A stretch of DNA of 13,609 nt, from the NCBI GenBank assembly GCA_964444125.1, contig CAYUFB010000027.1, forward strand, positions 1-13,609. The letters run 5' to 3'. The notes under the pieces are model-generated. The model was not told where the DNA came from, searched no databases, and was given only the letters and a program-made list of their open reading frames with translations. The stretch's first letter is position 1. Each line of letters begins with the position of its first letter. The position numbers were made by a program, and so were the translations under genes. The DNA is from CAYUFB01 sp964444125. GTDB lineage: Bacteria; Patescibacteriota; Dojkabacteria; B142; JAFGMG01. This document shows, in pieces, positions 1 through 5,398 of this stretch.

Positions 1-428
1 ATAGTCTCATAGTAATTTTTTGTTTTCCCTATAGAAAAGACATTGGCTTCTTTACATTCTAAATTGTCAAAATCTAATGTGCTATATTTAGTAATTTTCA
101 GTGTTTTCTTTATTCCATCATCAACCCCTTGTCCGGAGACTCTTACAATAGGATAGCTTCTTAGGGCAAAACTAAAAGTATTGTCATCAAAGAAACTGCT
201 CCCTTTCTTTATCCGCAGGATTTTTTCTATCGTGGCAATCTTGCAGTCAACAAATTTATTGAAATCATAATCACTTAAAATTAGCATCATATCAAAATCA
301 TTTGGAGTCTTATTCTTGTAAGTTTTCGAATTATACGAGACACCTCCTGAAATGATGAAAAGCGAGTCCTCTGATATATATTTATATAGTTGTTGATTAA
401 CTAAGGTTAGATATTCGTTTGGTTTCAT
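1..428 (-). CDS. Nucleotidyltransferase-like protein, partial (C-terminus beyond window)
   Basis: The frame opens with ATG at 428 and stays open to base 1, giving about 142 residues of an unfinished protein. Residues 24-51 run from a hydrophobic strand through GG (28-29) to NDFDMMLIL, so a GG pair is followed 14 residues later by Asp44-x-Asp46 inside a hydrophobic strand. That is the layout of the metal-binding core of the Pol-beta/MNT nucleotidyltransferase fold (hG[GS], then DhDh); the spacing is one residue longer than the usual 9-13. The third acidic residue could not be placed. The ATG overlaps the TGA of the upstream beta-propeller gene as ATGA, so the two are probably translationally coupled. 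Substrate unknown; it could equally be an antitoxin-type or tRNA-type transferase. The fold is supported only by this motif. Confidence 0.55.
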   Translation of the reverse strand, partial: MKPNEYLTLVNQQLYKYISEDSLFIISGGVSYNSKTYKNKTPNDFDMMLILSDYDFNKFVDCKIATIEKILRIKKGSSFFDDNTFSFALRSYPIVRVSGQGVDDGIKKTLKITKYSTLDFDNLECKEANVFSIGKTKNYYET

Positions 429-1615
429 AACTGAATAGACATAAGTGCTAAATTGAAATCTTTATCCTGCATACGAAACAATTTATTATTTTCATTATCA
501 GTAAATTGAGCCTCTATACTTCCTAAGAGGTATAAATGACTGTTGTCACTCGCTACCCCACCTATACCATACACTTTTTTGTTATCCTCTGATATTAGAT
601 CCTGTAAATAACCATCACCACTTTCCATATCAAAACAGAAGAACTTTGAAGTGCTAGTAATACCATTCGATCTCGCATAATCAAAACATCCTAGTGCGGG
701 GAAATAGTAAATCTTTTTACCCACAATTGTTAAGGATAAAGTGGGGTAATAGGATGTCGGATTACTAGGAAAAATTGTTGCACGTTTCCTAAATTCCTTT
801 TTATCTATGTTGTATTGATATAGATTCCCGTCCTTTGCATGTATTAAGTAAATAGAATTATCAAACTTTGAATAAACGATATTTCGGAAGATATCTCTAC
901 CAATTCTGTTCACTCCGCCCCTATCTTTTGTATTCCAATCCTCGGATTTTATATCTTTAAAGTATTCTTCAAAATTGTATCTAAGGCTTTTCCTGTTTAT
1001 TGGGTTATATATCAATAAACTGCTTTTCTCGTAGGGGACATACACAAATCCGTTGCCATCCTTGGTAATGGATCTACAAACACTACTGTGCTTAGATACC
1101 ACCTCTTCGTACAATATTGTTTTCGAGATTAAATCGTAATGGATAAATCTAAAATCAGGAATAGTTATCAAATAACAAGATCTATAATCACTTGAAACTT
1201 CTAAAGTTAATATTCCATTATTCTCTACTATTGGGAACTCAAACTCCACTTTCCTTGATTTTTTGTTAAAACAGACTAGTCTTCCACCCTCATATAAAGG
1301 ATTGTTTGTAGGTAAGCCATTTAAATATGCAAAATGTGTACCAAAAATTATCCTGTCGTCATTGAGATTTAGTATTGGGGTATGAATTTTGCCGGATATT
1401 AGTATATGCGGCATTGTTTCTTTGCTACTATTTCTATAAACGAGGTCTATTTTTTTTGTGTTTTTGTCAAATCTAAATATTGCACCATTTCCATCTATTT
1501 GATGCGAGCACAAACCAAAATATAATTCTTTTGAATTACTATTTCTCTCTAACCCCCAGTACGCACTGTCGAACTTTGGATATTCTTTTAAATTGTAAGT
1601 TTTAATTTTTTCCAT
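425..1615 (-). CDS. Beta-propeller-like protein of unknown function
   Basis: A 396-residue protein with no signal peptide or membrane segment, so probably cytoplasmic. I see a recurring short motif of an aromatic plus Asp or Asn, a turn, and a basic residue followed by a beta strand: FDKNTKKID, FNKKSRKVE, YDLISKTIL, YNPINRKSL, YNIDKKEFR, FDMESGDGY. They recur every 45-70 residues, and each precedes another strand-like segment such as KIYYFPA or HLYLLGS. This is the appearance of a divergent six- or seven-bladed propeller of WD40/Kelch/YncE style, which normally serves in binding. The ATG at 1615 is preferred over an in-frame TTG at 1624; neither has a good ribosome site. Its TGA overlaps the ATG of the nucleotidyltransferase-like gene, which suggests the two proteins act together. 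Fold is inferred from the repeats; function is unknown. Confidence 0.6.
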   Translation of the reverse strand: MEKIKTYNLKEYPKFDSAYWGLERNSNSKELYFGLCSHQIDGNGAIFRFDKNTKKIDLVYRNSSKETMPHILISGKIHTPILNLNDDRIIFGTHFAYLNGLPTNNPLYEGGRLVCFNKKSRKVEFEFPIVENNGILTLEVSSDYRSCYLITIPDFRFIHYDLISKTILYEEVVSKHSSVCRSITKDGNGFVYVPYEKSSLLIYNPINRKSLRYNFEEYFKDIKSEDWNTKDRGGVNRIGRDIFRNIVYSKFDNSIYLIHAKDGNLYQYNIDKKEFRKRATIFPSNPTSYYPTLSLTIVGKKIYYFPALGCFDYARSNGITSTSKFFCFDMESGDGYLQDLISEDNKKVYGIGGVASDNSHLYLLGSIEAQFTDNENNKLFRMQDKDFNLALMSIQL

Positions 1616-1686
1616 AGTGTCCAACCCAAAACAAAATACTTTTTGCTGGGAATAAAATTGTCTCTATGTATAAATTGATTTCTTAT

Positions 1687-1947
1687 CTATTCTGCGTCCC
1701 AGTTCCCTCCGCCAGACCAGGTATCATCATCGTAATTGTCAGGCCTAATACCTACTTCTGTCCAATTTTTAGGTTCTAGAGGTTTTCGAGGCTTATTGAA
1801 CATCTCGGGATCGAAATCATCATCCTGAGTTGGACTACCAGTCCAAATATCATCATCGACTCCTTCAGGTTGGACACCTATTTCGAACCATTGTCGATCA
1901 TCTGAGGGGGTTTCTTGTGGTGGGCGGTTTGTAGGGTCTTGTTCCAT
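1687..1947 (-). CDS. Small acidic protein with two copies of a 20-residue motif
   Basis: The 86-residue protein begins at the ATG at 1947; an upstream in-frame extension to 1995 is unlikely because a promoter lies there. Residues 18-37 and 60-79 are two copies of the same unit: W-x-E-[IV]-G-[IV]-x-P-x3-D-D-D-x-W-[ST]-G. The rest is rich in Pro, Asp and Glu, with no cysteine and no membrane segment, so each repeat is probably a small Asp-rich binding module on a flexible chain. I recognise no family. The DDD and paired Trp residues could bind metal or a peptide, or mimic nucleic acid charge, but that is guesswork. It is preceded by a leaderless-type promoter and by one copy of the 24-base repeated element. 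It ends with TAG. Confidence 0.6.
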   Translation of the reverse strand: MEQDPTNRPPQETPSDDRQWFEIGVQPEGVDDDIWTGSPTQDDDFDPEMFNKPRKPLEPKNWTEVGIRPDNYDDDTWSGGGNWDAE

Positions 1948-1956
1948 ATTATTTTT

Positions 1957-1962
1957 ATAAAA
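1957..1962 (-). promoter_or_regulatory. Possible leaderless promoter of the repeat protein gene
   Basis: On the minus strand TATAAA stands directly upstream of the ATG at 1947 with nine bases between by strict count from this hexamer; read with the following A-rich bases, the start point would fall on or within a few bases of the ATG. A weak -35 (TTAACC) lies about 17 bases upstream. There is no Shine-Dalgarno sequence, which fits a leaderless or very short-leader transcript. Confidence 0.35.
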
Positions 1963-2006
1963 AATAAATAATTTTTGGTTAAGTTTATAGCACAAACTGG
2001 ATTAGA

Positions 2007-2030
2007 AAACATTGTATCGCAATACAAATT
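2007..2030 (-). repeat. 24-base repeated palindromic element, copy 1
   Basis: On the minus strand this reads AATTTGTATTG, two bases, ATACA, one base, TGTTT. The core TTGTAT-N4-ATACAA is an inverted repeat with 6-base arms. It matches the copy at 5399-5422 at 21 of 24 positions. It lies 35 bases past the stop of the gene ending at 2066 and 59 bases before the ATG at 1947. It may be an operator for a dimeric regulator, or an RNA hairpin with a UGCG loop between the two genes. Confidence 0.6.
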
Positions 2031-2065
2031 TTTGATTTTTCTGCACTTTTTTCATGTTTTTTCGA

Positions 2066-2359
2066 CTAAATTTCATCATTCATGCAAATAATTATGTTTT
2101 TATCCGAGTCCTCTAGGTACTTTTTTAGTTCCGGTGAGGCATCTTCAACTTTGAACATCACGTTATAAGAAATACTATTCCTTGCGTCATCAATCAACGG
2201 ATGCGGAACTAAAAAATACTTTTTCCCAATCATTTCCCATCTCAGCTCTTTTGGCATGCCTGATATAAAATCATTCCAGATAGTTTTTAGTCTGGAAGAA
2301 GCAATGCCATTCTTAGAGTAGTCTTCCTCCTCTTCTTTTGTCATCACATAATCAAGCAT
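2066..2359 (-). CDS. Hypothetical protein, 97 residues
   Basis: The ATG at 2359 is chosen over an in-frame GTG at 2392, because the GTG lies in a palindrome that looks like regulatory DNA. The protein begins with a charged stretch (MTKEEEEDYSKNG) followed by helix-like LKTIWNDFISGMPKELRW. Its C-terminal half looks mixed alpha/beta: KYFLVPHPLIDD, SYNVMFKVED, SPELKKYLED, NIIICMND. No signal peptide, membrane segment or metal motif is evident, and I do not recognise a family. It follows the RHH and Xre genes in the same direction with an 84-base gap and ends in TAG, so it may be a downstream member of that regulated group. The gene is likely real because its protein is compositionally ordinary and it fills an otherwise empty gap. 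Confidence 0.5.
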   Translation of the reverse strand: MLDYVMTKEEEEDYSKNGIASSRLKTIWNDFISGMPKELRWEMIGKKYFLVPHPLIDDARNSISYNVMFKVEDASPELKKYLEDSDKNIIICMNDEI

Positions 2360-2391
2360 TTTGTTTCGTTTAATATTGCTTATGTAAAACA

Positions 2392-2404
2392 CTAATACTA
2401 TTAG
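2392..2404. promoter_or_regulatory. 13-base perfect palindrome, candidate operator
   Basis: CTAATACTATTAG has two perfect 6-base arms around one central base. It sits 33-45 bases upstream of the ATG at 2359, about where a -35 element would be, and just downstream of an Xre gene. A regulator dimer could bind here and control the hypothetical gene. The regulator is not shown by the sequence. Confidence 0.4.
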
Positions 2405-2443
2405 CCCACCTTATCAATCGGTTTAAACCATGCATGCCACTTT

Positions 2444-2692
2444 TTACTTTTTCTCTTTATATATGTTTACGCCCATCAAATCGGCAGTTTCCTTTGAATT
2501 AAGTTCGAGAGCTTGTGCTAGTTTGATCAAAGTTTCAACTCTTGGGTTAGTAATAGCACCTCGCTCAATATCAGCAACTGCTGTTTGAGAGATTCCAGCT
2601 TTAACACATAGATCAAGCTGACTTATCCCGTATCGTTCCCTATATTCTTTTAGAACTCTTGCAGTGGGACGTCTATCATCTAGTGGCTTCAT
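2444..2692 (-). CDS. Xre-family helix-turn-helix regulator
   Basis: An 82-residue cytoplasmic DNA-binding protein made up almost entirely of one HTH_3/Cro-C1-type domain. Residues 14-67 carry the typical order: LKEYRERYGISQLDLCVKAGISQTAVADIERG, then NPRVETLIKLAQALELN. The recognition helix lies in SQTAVADIERG (about 35-45). The ATG at 2692 lies inside the end of the upstream RHH gene, overlapping it by 17 bases, so the two are co-translated and probably act in one regulatory cassette. A palindrome just downstream (2392-2404) is a candidate target. No toxin gene is adjacent, so a toxin-antitoxin role is not supported. The family is clear; the regulated genes are unknown. Confidence 0.85.
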   Translation of the reverse strand: MKPLDDRRPTARVLKEYRERYGISQLDLCVKAGISQTAVADIERGAITNPRVETLIKLAQALELNSKETADLMGVNIYKEKK

Positions 2693-2879
2693 TTGTTTCT
2701 TTCTGAGAAGTAAAAAGTTTTTCGTTTTCTTTAAACTCTTTCATACTTTTAATAGCATTTCTGACAATACTTGATTTACTGGTGTTTCTATATTTACTAG
2801 CCCACGCAAGATACAAGTTCATCTCTGAAGAGATTATGAAGATAAGTCTTTTTTGCTTAGTTCCCTTACTTGTATTCAT
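2676..2879 (-). CDS. Ribbon-helix-helix (CopG/Arc-like) DNA-binding protein
   Basis: From the ATG at 2879 the protein is 67 residues. It shows a short basic strand (KQKRLIFIIS), then a helix (SSEMNLYLAWASKYRN) and a second helix (TSKSSIVRNAIKSMKEF). This is the beta-alpha-alpha order of ribbon-helix-helix repressors, in which paired strands from a dimer read the major groove. A longer reading starting at 2930 is rejected: its extra residues come from promoter-like DNA. It ends in TGA inside the start of the Xre gene, giving a 17-base overlap. Two direct copies of TATATAACG, 17 bases apart, sit just upstream and could be its own operator. Small RHH proteins are often autoregulators; here that is inferred. 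Confidence 0.65.
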   Translation of the reverse strand: MNTSKGTKQKRLIFIISSEMNLYLAWASKYRNTSKSSIVRNAIKSMKEFKENEKLFTSQKETNEATR

Positions 2880-2891
2880 AATGCACGTTTG

Positions 2892-2917
2892 CGTTATATA
2901 TCCCAGTACGTTATATA
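2892..2917 (-). repeat. Two direct copies of TATATAACG upstream of the RHH gene
   Basis: CGTTATATA occurs at 2892-2900 and again at 2909-2917 on the plus strand, a 17-base period, 13-38 bases before the RHH start codon. Closely spaced direct half-sites are typical of RHH operators, but the A+T richness makes chance possible. Confidence 0.3.
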
Positions 2918-2975
2918 GATAATAGTACAATTGTGTAGCGTCAGCCTAGATGCGACGTTTGGGGCGATTTTAATG

Positions 2976-2981
2976 ATTATA
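2976..2981 (-). promoter_or_regulatory. Candidate -10 of the RHH-Xre operon
   Basis: A perfect TATAAT lies on the minus strand about 97 bases upstream of the RHH start codon. The -35 region is poor, so this is a weak call. It would give a leader of about 90 bases containing the direct repeats. Confidence 0.3.
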
Positions 2982-3031
2982 TATGGACAAAACAGCCTTT
3001 TTTTGGTAAAGTTCTCATGGGTTCAGTCGAT

Positions 3032-3047
3032 GTCGGTTAAATCCGAC
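3032..3047. promoter_or_regulatory. Inverted repeat GTCGG-N6-CCGAC, candidate TrmB operator
   Basis: Two 5-base GC-rich arms around six A/T-rich bases stand out in AT-rich DNA. The site spans bases -41 to -26 relative to the ATG at 3073 and overlaps the -35 region of that gene. TrmB-family regulators commonly bind inverted repeats near their own promoters. Related CGAC/GTCG half-sites also occur at 2939-2957. Confidence 0.4.
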
Positions 3048-3060
3048 GCTTAAATTTTCT

Positions 3061-3066
3061 TATATA
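3061..3066 (+). promoter_or_regulatory. Candidate -10 of the TrmB-like gene, leaderless
   Basis: TATATA (extending into TATAAT) ends six bases before the ATG at 3073. With normal spacing, transcription would start at or next to the A of the ATG, so the mRNA would be leaderless. No Shine-Dalgarno site is present, which fits. Confidence 0.45.
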
Positions 3067-3072
3067 TAATTT

Positions 3073-3876
3073 ATGGGAAAATCAGACACAATTGAACAAA
3101 TCTATAGATTTGCAGAGGAGATAGGATTATCTCAAACTGAGACAGATTTGTACTTACAATTGATCAAAGAAGGCTCCTCTACATTTACTGAACTTTCTAG
3201 AAAATGCAAGATTCCAAGAACTACTGTTTATGAAAATATTGAGAGACTAATAAATAAAGGACTTGTAACCCAGGTTACGAAGGGTAGCACGAAAAAGCTA
3301 ATTGCTGAAGACCCAAGACGTGTAGAAACTCTTTTGATGAACCAGCAGATAGAGTATCAAAGTAAACTAGACAAAATAAGTAATATCAATGGACAGCTTG
3401 GGGACTTTGTAAACCTTGTAAATAATTTCATACCTCAGGGCTCAGAAAAAAACGAATTTTCTGTAAGATATTTTCAGGGTGTTGAAGGTTTTCTGGATGT
3501 ACACCAAAGAACTCTGAATAATCAGGAAAAGGAAATACTGTTTATTTCAAACATGGACGAGTGGAAAAAGGTTTTTACTGATGAATTTGCTTACAAATTT
3601 TATGTACCGGAAAGAATAGAGAAGAAGATTTTTGCAAAAACCCTTGCTATTGATACTAAAGTAGCTAGGGACATCAGAAAAAATGACAAGCTGTATTTTC
3701 GAGAAATGAGATTTTTGCCAGAAGGATTTGAATTTGAACCTACTTTGATTATTTCGGATAAAGAAATCTCTTTAATGACGTCAACGAAGCCTTATACTGC
3801 AATTCTCATTGAGAATGTTAATATCGCAAAGCTCTTTCGAGATATGTTCAACTTTTTATGGAGTGTGTCAAAGTAA
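3073..3876 (+). CDS. TrmB-family transcriptional regulator
   Basis: A 267-residue cytoplasmic regulator. Residues 13-75 form a winged helix: the start LGLSQTE-like segment (IGLSQTETDLYLQLIKEG), the recognition region CKIPRTTVYENIERLINKGLV, and a basic wing (TKGSTKKL). A helical linker follows (about 80-115), then a C-terminal domain (128-265) with VRYFQGVEGFLDV near its start and ISDKEISLMTSTK, ILIENVNIAKLFRDMFNFLW near its end, as in TrmB/Pfam regulators with a PLD-like effector domain. In archaea these respond to sugars; bacterial members are less studied, and no ligand can be read here. It is the only long plus-strand gene, divergent from the RHH gene and convergent with the methyltransferase 12 bases away. 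An inverted repeat in its promoter suggests autoregulation. Confidence 0.85.
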   Translation: MGKSDTIEQIYRFAEEIGLSQTETDLYLQLIKEGSSTFTELSRKCKIPRTTVYENIERLINKGLVTQVTKGSTKKLIAEDPRRVETLLMNQQIEYQSKLDKISNINGQLGDFVNLVNNFIPQGSEKNEFSVRYFQGVEGFLDVHQRTLNNQEKEILFISNMDEWKKVFTDEFAYKFYVPERIEKKIFAKTLAIDTKVARDIRKNDKLYFREMRFLPEGFEFEPTLIISDKEISLMTSTKPYTAILIENVNIAKLFRDMFNFLWSVSK

Positions 3877-3888
3877 GATGAAATTGCT

Positions 3889-4767
3889 TTATTCTTGATG
3901 CCCATTCATATTTCTCGCCTCTATTACATAAGATCGAGAAAACCACTGTAGAGAAGCATCACTAGGATCATACTTGTCCGGATGAACTTCTTTTCCTTCT
4001 GCATCCCTCGCATAAACTCGAATATCGTCATCCTGTGCTTGCATCTGTAACCAGAAATCCATATATGGCCCATGGTATTCTGGATCAATTGGATATTCTA
4101 ATTCAAGCAAAGTATCCCAATTTTCTTCTCCATAATGTGCATCTAACATTTCCCTAGTCATGGCATGTCCATGTCTGCTTGAGCAAAGTAAATAGAGCCT
4201 TCCATTTGGAGTTAGATACGATCTGCTGTATTTTATAAGTGTATCTAATAGATATCTTCCTCCATTTAGTGTTTCGTTATGCTTTGCAGCAGGATTATCA
4301 AGATGTGCTGTAGGATGTGCAGGTTGTACTGGTGGATTGCTGATAATTGTATCGAAAGGCTCTTGTATACCCATAAAGCCATCAATATCGGCAACAGCAA
4401 ATTGTGAATCCCCGTCTCTTAATCCATTTAATTCGAGGTTTCTTAGTACAAGTTCAATCACAGATTGATTTATGTCTGTCATTGCAACATATTCAGCACC
4501 TCTTTTTAGTGCTTGAATCCCAATAATTCCAGAACCAGTCCCAACATCAAGCACACGTCTTCCTTGTATGCTTTCTGCGACTATCTGATCATCGGAAAGA
4601 ACTTCAATGAATTTAATTGTAGGATCATGTGGCAACCAGACTTCCTCTGAATCAGCTAAAGCAACTTCCATGCCTGGAAGTTCAATATGATGAACTTGTT
4701 CTCCAGCTCTTGCAAGAACATCACCGGTTTGAGATTGTTGTCTATTTGTTTCGTCGACCATTAACAT
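3889..4767 (-). CDS. Class I SAM-dependent methyltransferase, NPP type (HemK/TrmN6-like)
   Basis: A 292-residue soluble enzyme. Numbered from the ATG at 4767, residues 72-80 are VLDVGTGSG, the SAM-binding motif I. Asp98 in MTDIN is the acidic ribose-binding position, and NPPV (144-147) is the catalytic motif IV used by enzymes that methylate amide or exocyclic nitrogens. The segment LPHDPTIKFIEVL just before motif I resembles the 'PRpETE' region of PrmC/HemK. It could act on release factors, a ribosomal protein, tRNA or rRNA; the target cannot be decided. Starts at TTG 4776 or ATG 4761 are also possible. Composition is odd: only 6 lysines in 292 residues against 25 in 267 for the adjacent TrmB protein, with many Asp, His, Met and Gln and visibly higher GC, suggesting a different history. 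Confidence 0.85.
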   Translation of the reverse strand: MLMVDETNRQQSQTGDVLARAGEQVHHIELPGMEVALADSEEVWLPHDPTIKFIEVLSDDQIVAESIQGRRVLDVGTGSGIIGIQALKRGAEYVAMTDINQSVIELVLRNLELNGLRDGDSQFAVADIDGFMGIQEPFDTIISNPPVQPAHPTAHLDNPAAKHNETLNGGRYLLDTLIKYSRSYLTPNGRLYLLCSSRHGHAMTREMLDAHYGEENWDTLLELEYPIDPEYHGPYMDFWLQMQAQDDDIRVYARDAEGKEVHPDKYDPSDASLQWFSRSYVIEARNMNGHQE

Positions 4768-4810
4768 AAGTAGCAAAATTTACCATATAAGTATACAGCA
4801 ATATGTCACG

Positions 4811-4819
4811 ATTATATCA
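4811..4819 (-). promoter_or_regulatory. Extended -10 promoter of the methyltransferase gene
   Basis: On the minus strand this is TGATATAAT, a perfect extended -10 (TGnTATAAT). It predicts a start near 4804 and a leader of about 37 bases to the ATG at 4767. No good -35 is seen, as is usual for this promoter class. Confidence 0.45.
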
Positions 4820-4846
4820 TAGGTATATCATTTTTGGGGCAGTTTC

Positions 4847-4858
4847 GAGAAATTTCTC
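4847..4858. repeat. 12-base perfect palindrome GAGAAATTTCTC
   Basis: A perfect palindrome in the gap between the methyltransferase gene and the plus-strand small ORF, about 28 bases upstream of the extended -10 at 4811-4819. It could be an operator for either divergent promoter. No regulator is assigned. Confidence 0.35.
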
Positions 4859-4868
4859 TTTATGCTTG

Positions 4869-4883
4869 ATTTTATTATAAAAT
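4869..4883. repeat. 15-base AT-only palindrome
   Basis: ATTTTAT-T-ATAAAAT is perfectly symmetric and lies just before a possible -35 (TTGAAC, 4889-4894) for the plus-strand small ORF. In such AT-rich DNA it may be chance. Confidence 0.25.
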
Positions 4884-4888
4884 AGCAG

Positions 4889-4919
4889 TTGAACGCTACT
4901 TTTGAATATCTGATATAGT
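4889..4919 (+). promoter_or_regulatory. Candidate promoter of the 50-residue ORF
   Basis: TTGAAC at 4889-4894 and TATAGT at 4914-4919 (or GATATA at 4912-4917, spacing 17) resemble -35 and -10 boxes. The leader would be about 17 bases. A TATTAA at 4927-4932 nearer the ATG is an alternative -10. Confidence 0.3.
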
Positions 4920-4941
4920 TATTTAGTATTAAGTTTTTATC

Positions 4942-5094
4942 ATGACCATATATAAGCACGGAAAAGGAGCAACCGTATATAGAAACTCCGGGACTAAAAA
5001 TTTCGGCATTATTTCAAGTATTATTGCTTTACCATTTAGGGTAATTTTCTGGTTGGTTAGCAAACTCTACAGAGCTATTGTGCCTCAGAAGTAA
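4942..5094 (+). CDS. Small predicted membrane peptide, 50 residues
   Basis: An ATG at 4942 opens a 50-codon frame ending in TAA. Residues 1-20 are polar and basic (MTIYKHGKGATVYRNSGTKN). Residues 21-47 are hydrophobic and aromatic with a few basic residues (FGIISSIIALPFRVIFWLVS), which reads as one membrane or membrane-surface helix, and the end is a basic tail. A promoter-like pair lies upstream, but no Shine-Dalgarno site. The last 20 bases overlap, tail to tail, the gene ending at 5075. I recognise no family; type I toxin-like peptide or small membrane anchor are both possible. The gene's reality rests on its amphipathic pattern, the promoter and the otherwise empty gap. Confidence 0.45.
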   Translation: MTIYKHGKGATVYRNSGTKNFGIISSIIALPFRVIFWLVSKLYRAIVPQK

Positions 5095-5344
5095 TTTTTA
5101 CGTAGTTTTCTTTCTTTAGTTGCTTAAATACTCTCCTTGCGGAATCAAAGTCAAGTGGGTTTCCATGCTCTAGGATTATTTCCTCCTTAGGTTCGTATGG
5201 ATATTTTTGCCATCCGTATTCGGGTCTTATCTCATCGGGTATATCGCCGACAAGTACAATGCATTGTCCATCATTCATTTCTGCAAGGACATACATTTTA
5301 TTGTCAATTATTTTTGTGTCTGACCAGCCGATTGGTTTAGTCAT
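5075..5344 (-). CDS. Hypothetical protein, 89 residues
   Basis: A soluble, acidic protein. Its first half looks beta-rich (TKIIDNKMYVLAEMNDGQCIVLVGDIPDEI), suggesting a small barrel or sheet. Its second half has a Tyr/Pro/Glu-rich turn (GWQKYPYEPKEE) and a final helix (DFDSARRVFKQLKKENY). I recognise no family. The ATG at 5344 follows a TATAGT box by seven bases, so the message may be leaderless, and it lacks a Shine-Dalgarno site. The second copy of the 24-base repeated element lies 54 bases upstream, overlapping the end of the receiver-domain gene. It could be read from the restriction operon or from its own promoter. It ends in TAG and overlaps the 50-residue ORF by 20 bases at the 3' ends. 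Confidence 0.6.
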   Translation of the reverse strand: MTKPIGWSDTKIIDNKMYVLAEMNDGQCIVLVGDIPDEIRPEYGWQKYPYEPKEEIILEHGNPLDFDSARRVFKQLKKENYVKITSEAQ

Positions 5345-5351
5345 ATTAGAA

Positions 5352-5357
5352 ACTATA
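5352..5357 (-). promoter_or_regulatory. Candidate -10 of the 89-residue protein gene
   Basis: TATAGT on the minus strand lies seven bases before the ATG at 5344, the distance expected if transcription begins at the start codon itself. The -35 region is not convincing. Confidence 0.4.
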
Positions 5358-5398
5358 ATGAGTAAAATTGGTCACATAATACACGGGAGATTATTTAC

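Noticed and set aside
425..2678. UGA recoded as glycine, as in some CPR lineages
   Set aside because: TGA ends the beta-propeller gene in an ATGA overlap and the RHH gene inside the Xre start, both at sensible positions; no gene contains an internal TGA.
2444..2879. Toxin-antitoxin system built on the RHH and Xre genes
   Set aside because: Both are DNA-binding proteins and neither neighbour resembles a known toxin such as RelE, PIN or HipA.
3047..3073. Archaeal origin suggested by the TrmB-family gene
   Set aside because: A bacterial -10-like box lies right before the start and no good TATA box is seen at the archaeal distance. The other promoters and families here also fit bacteria.
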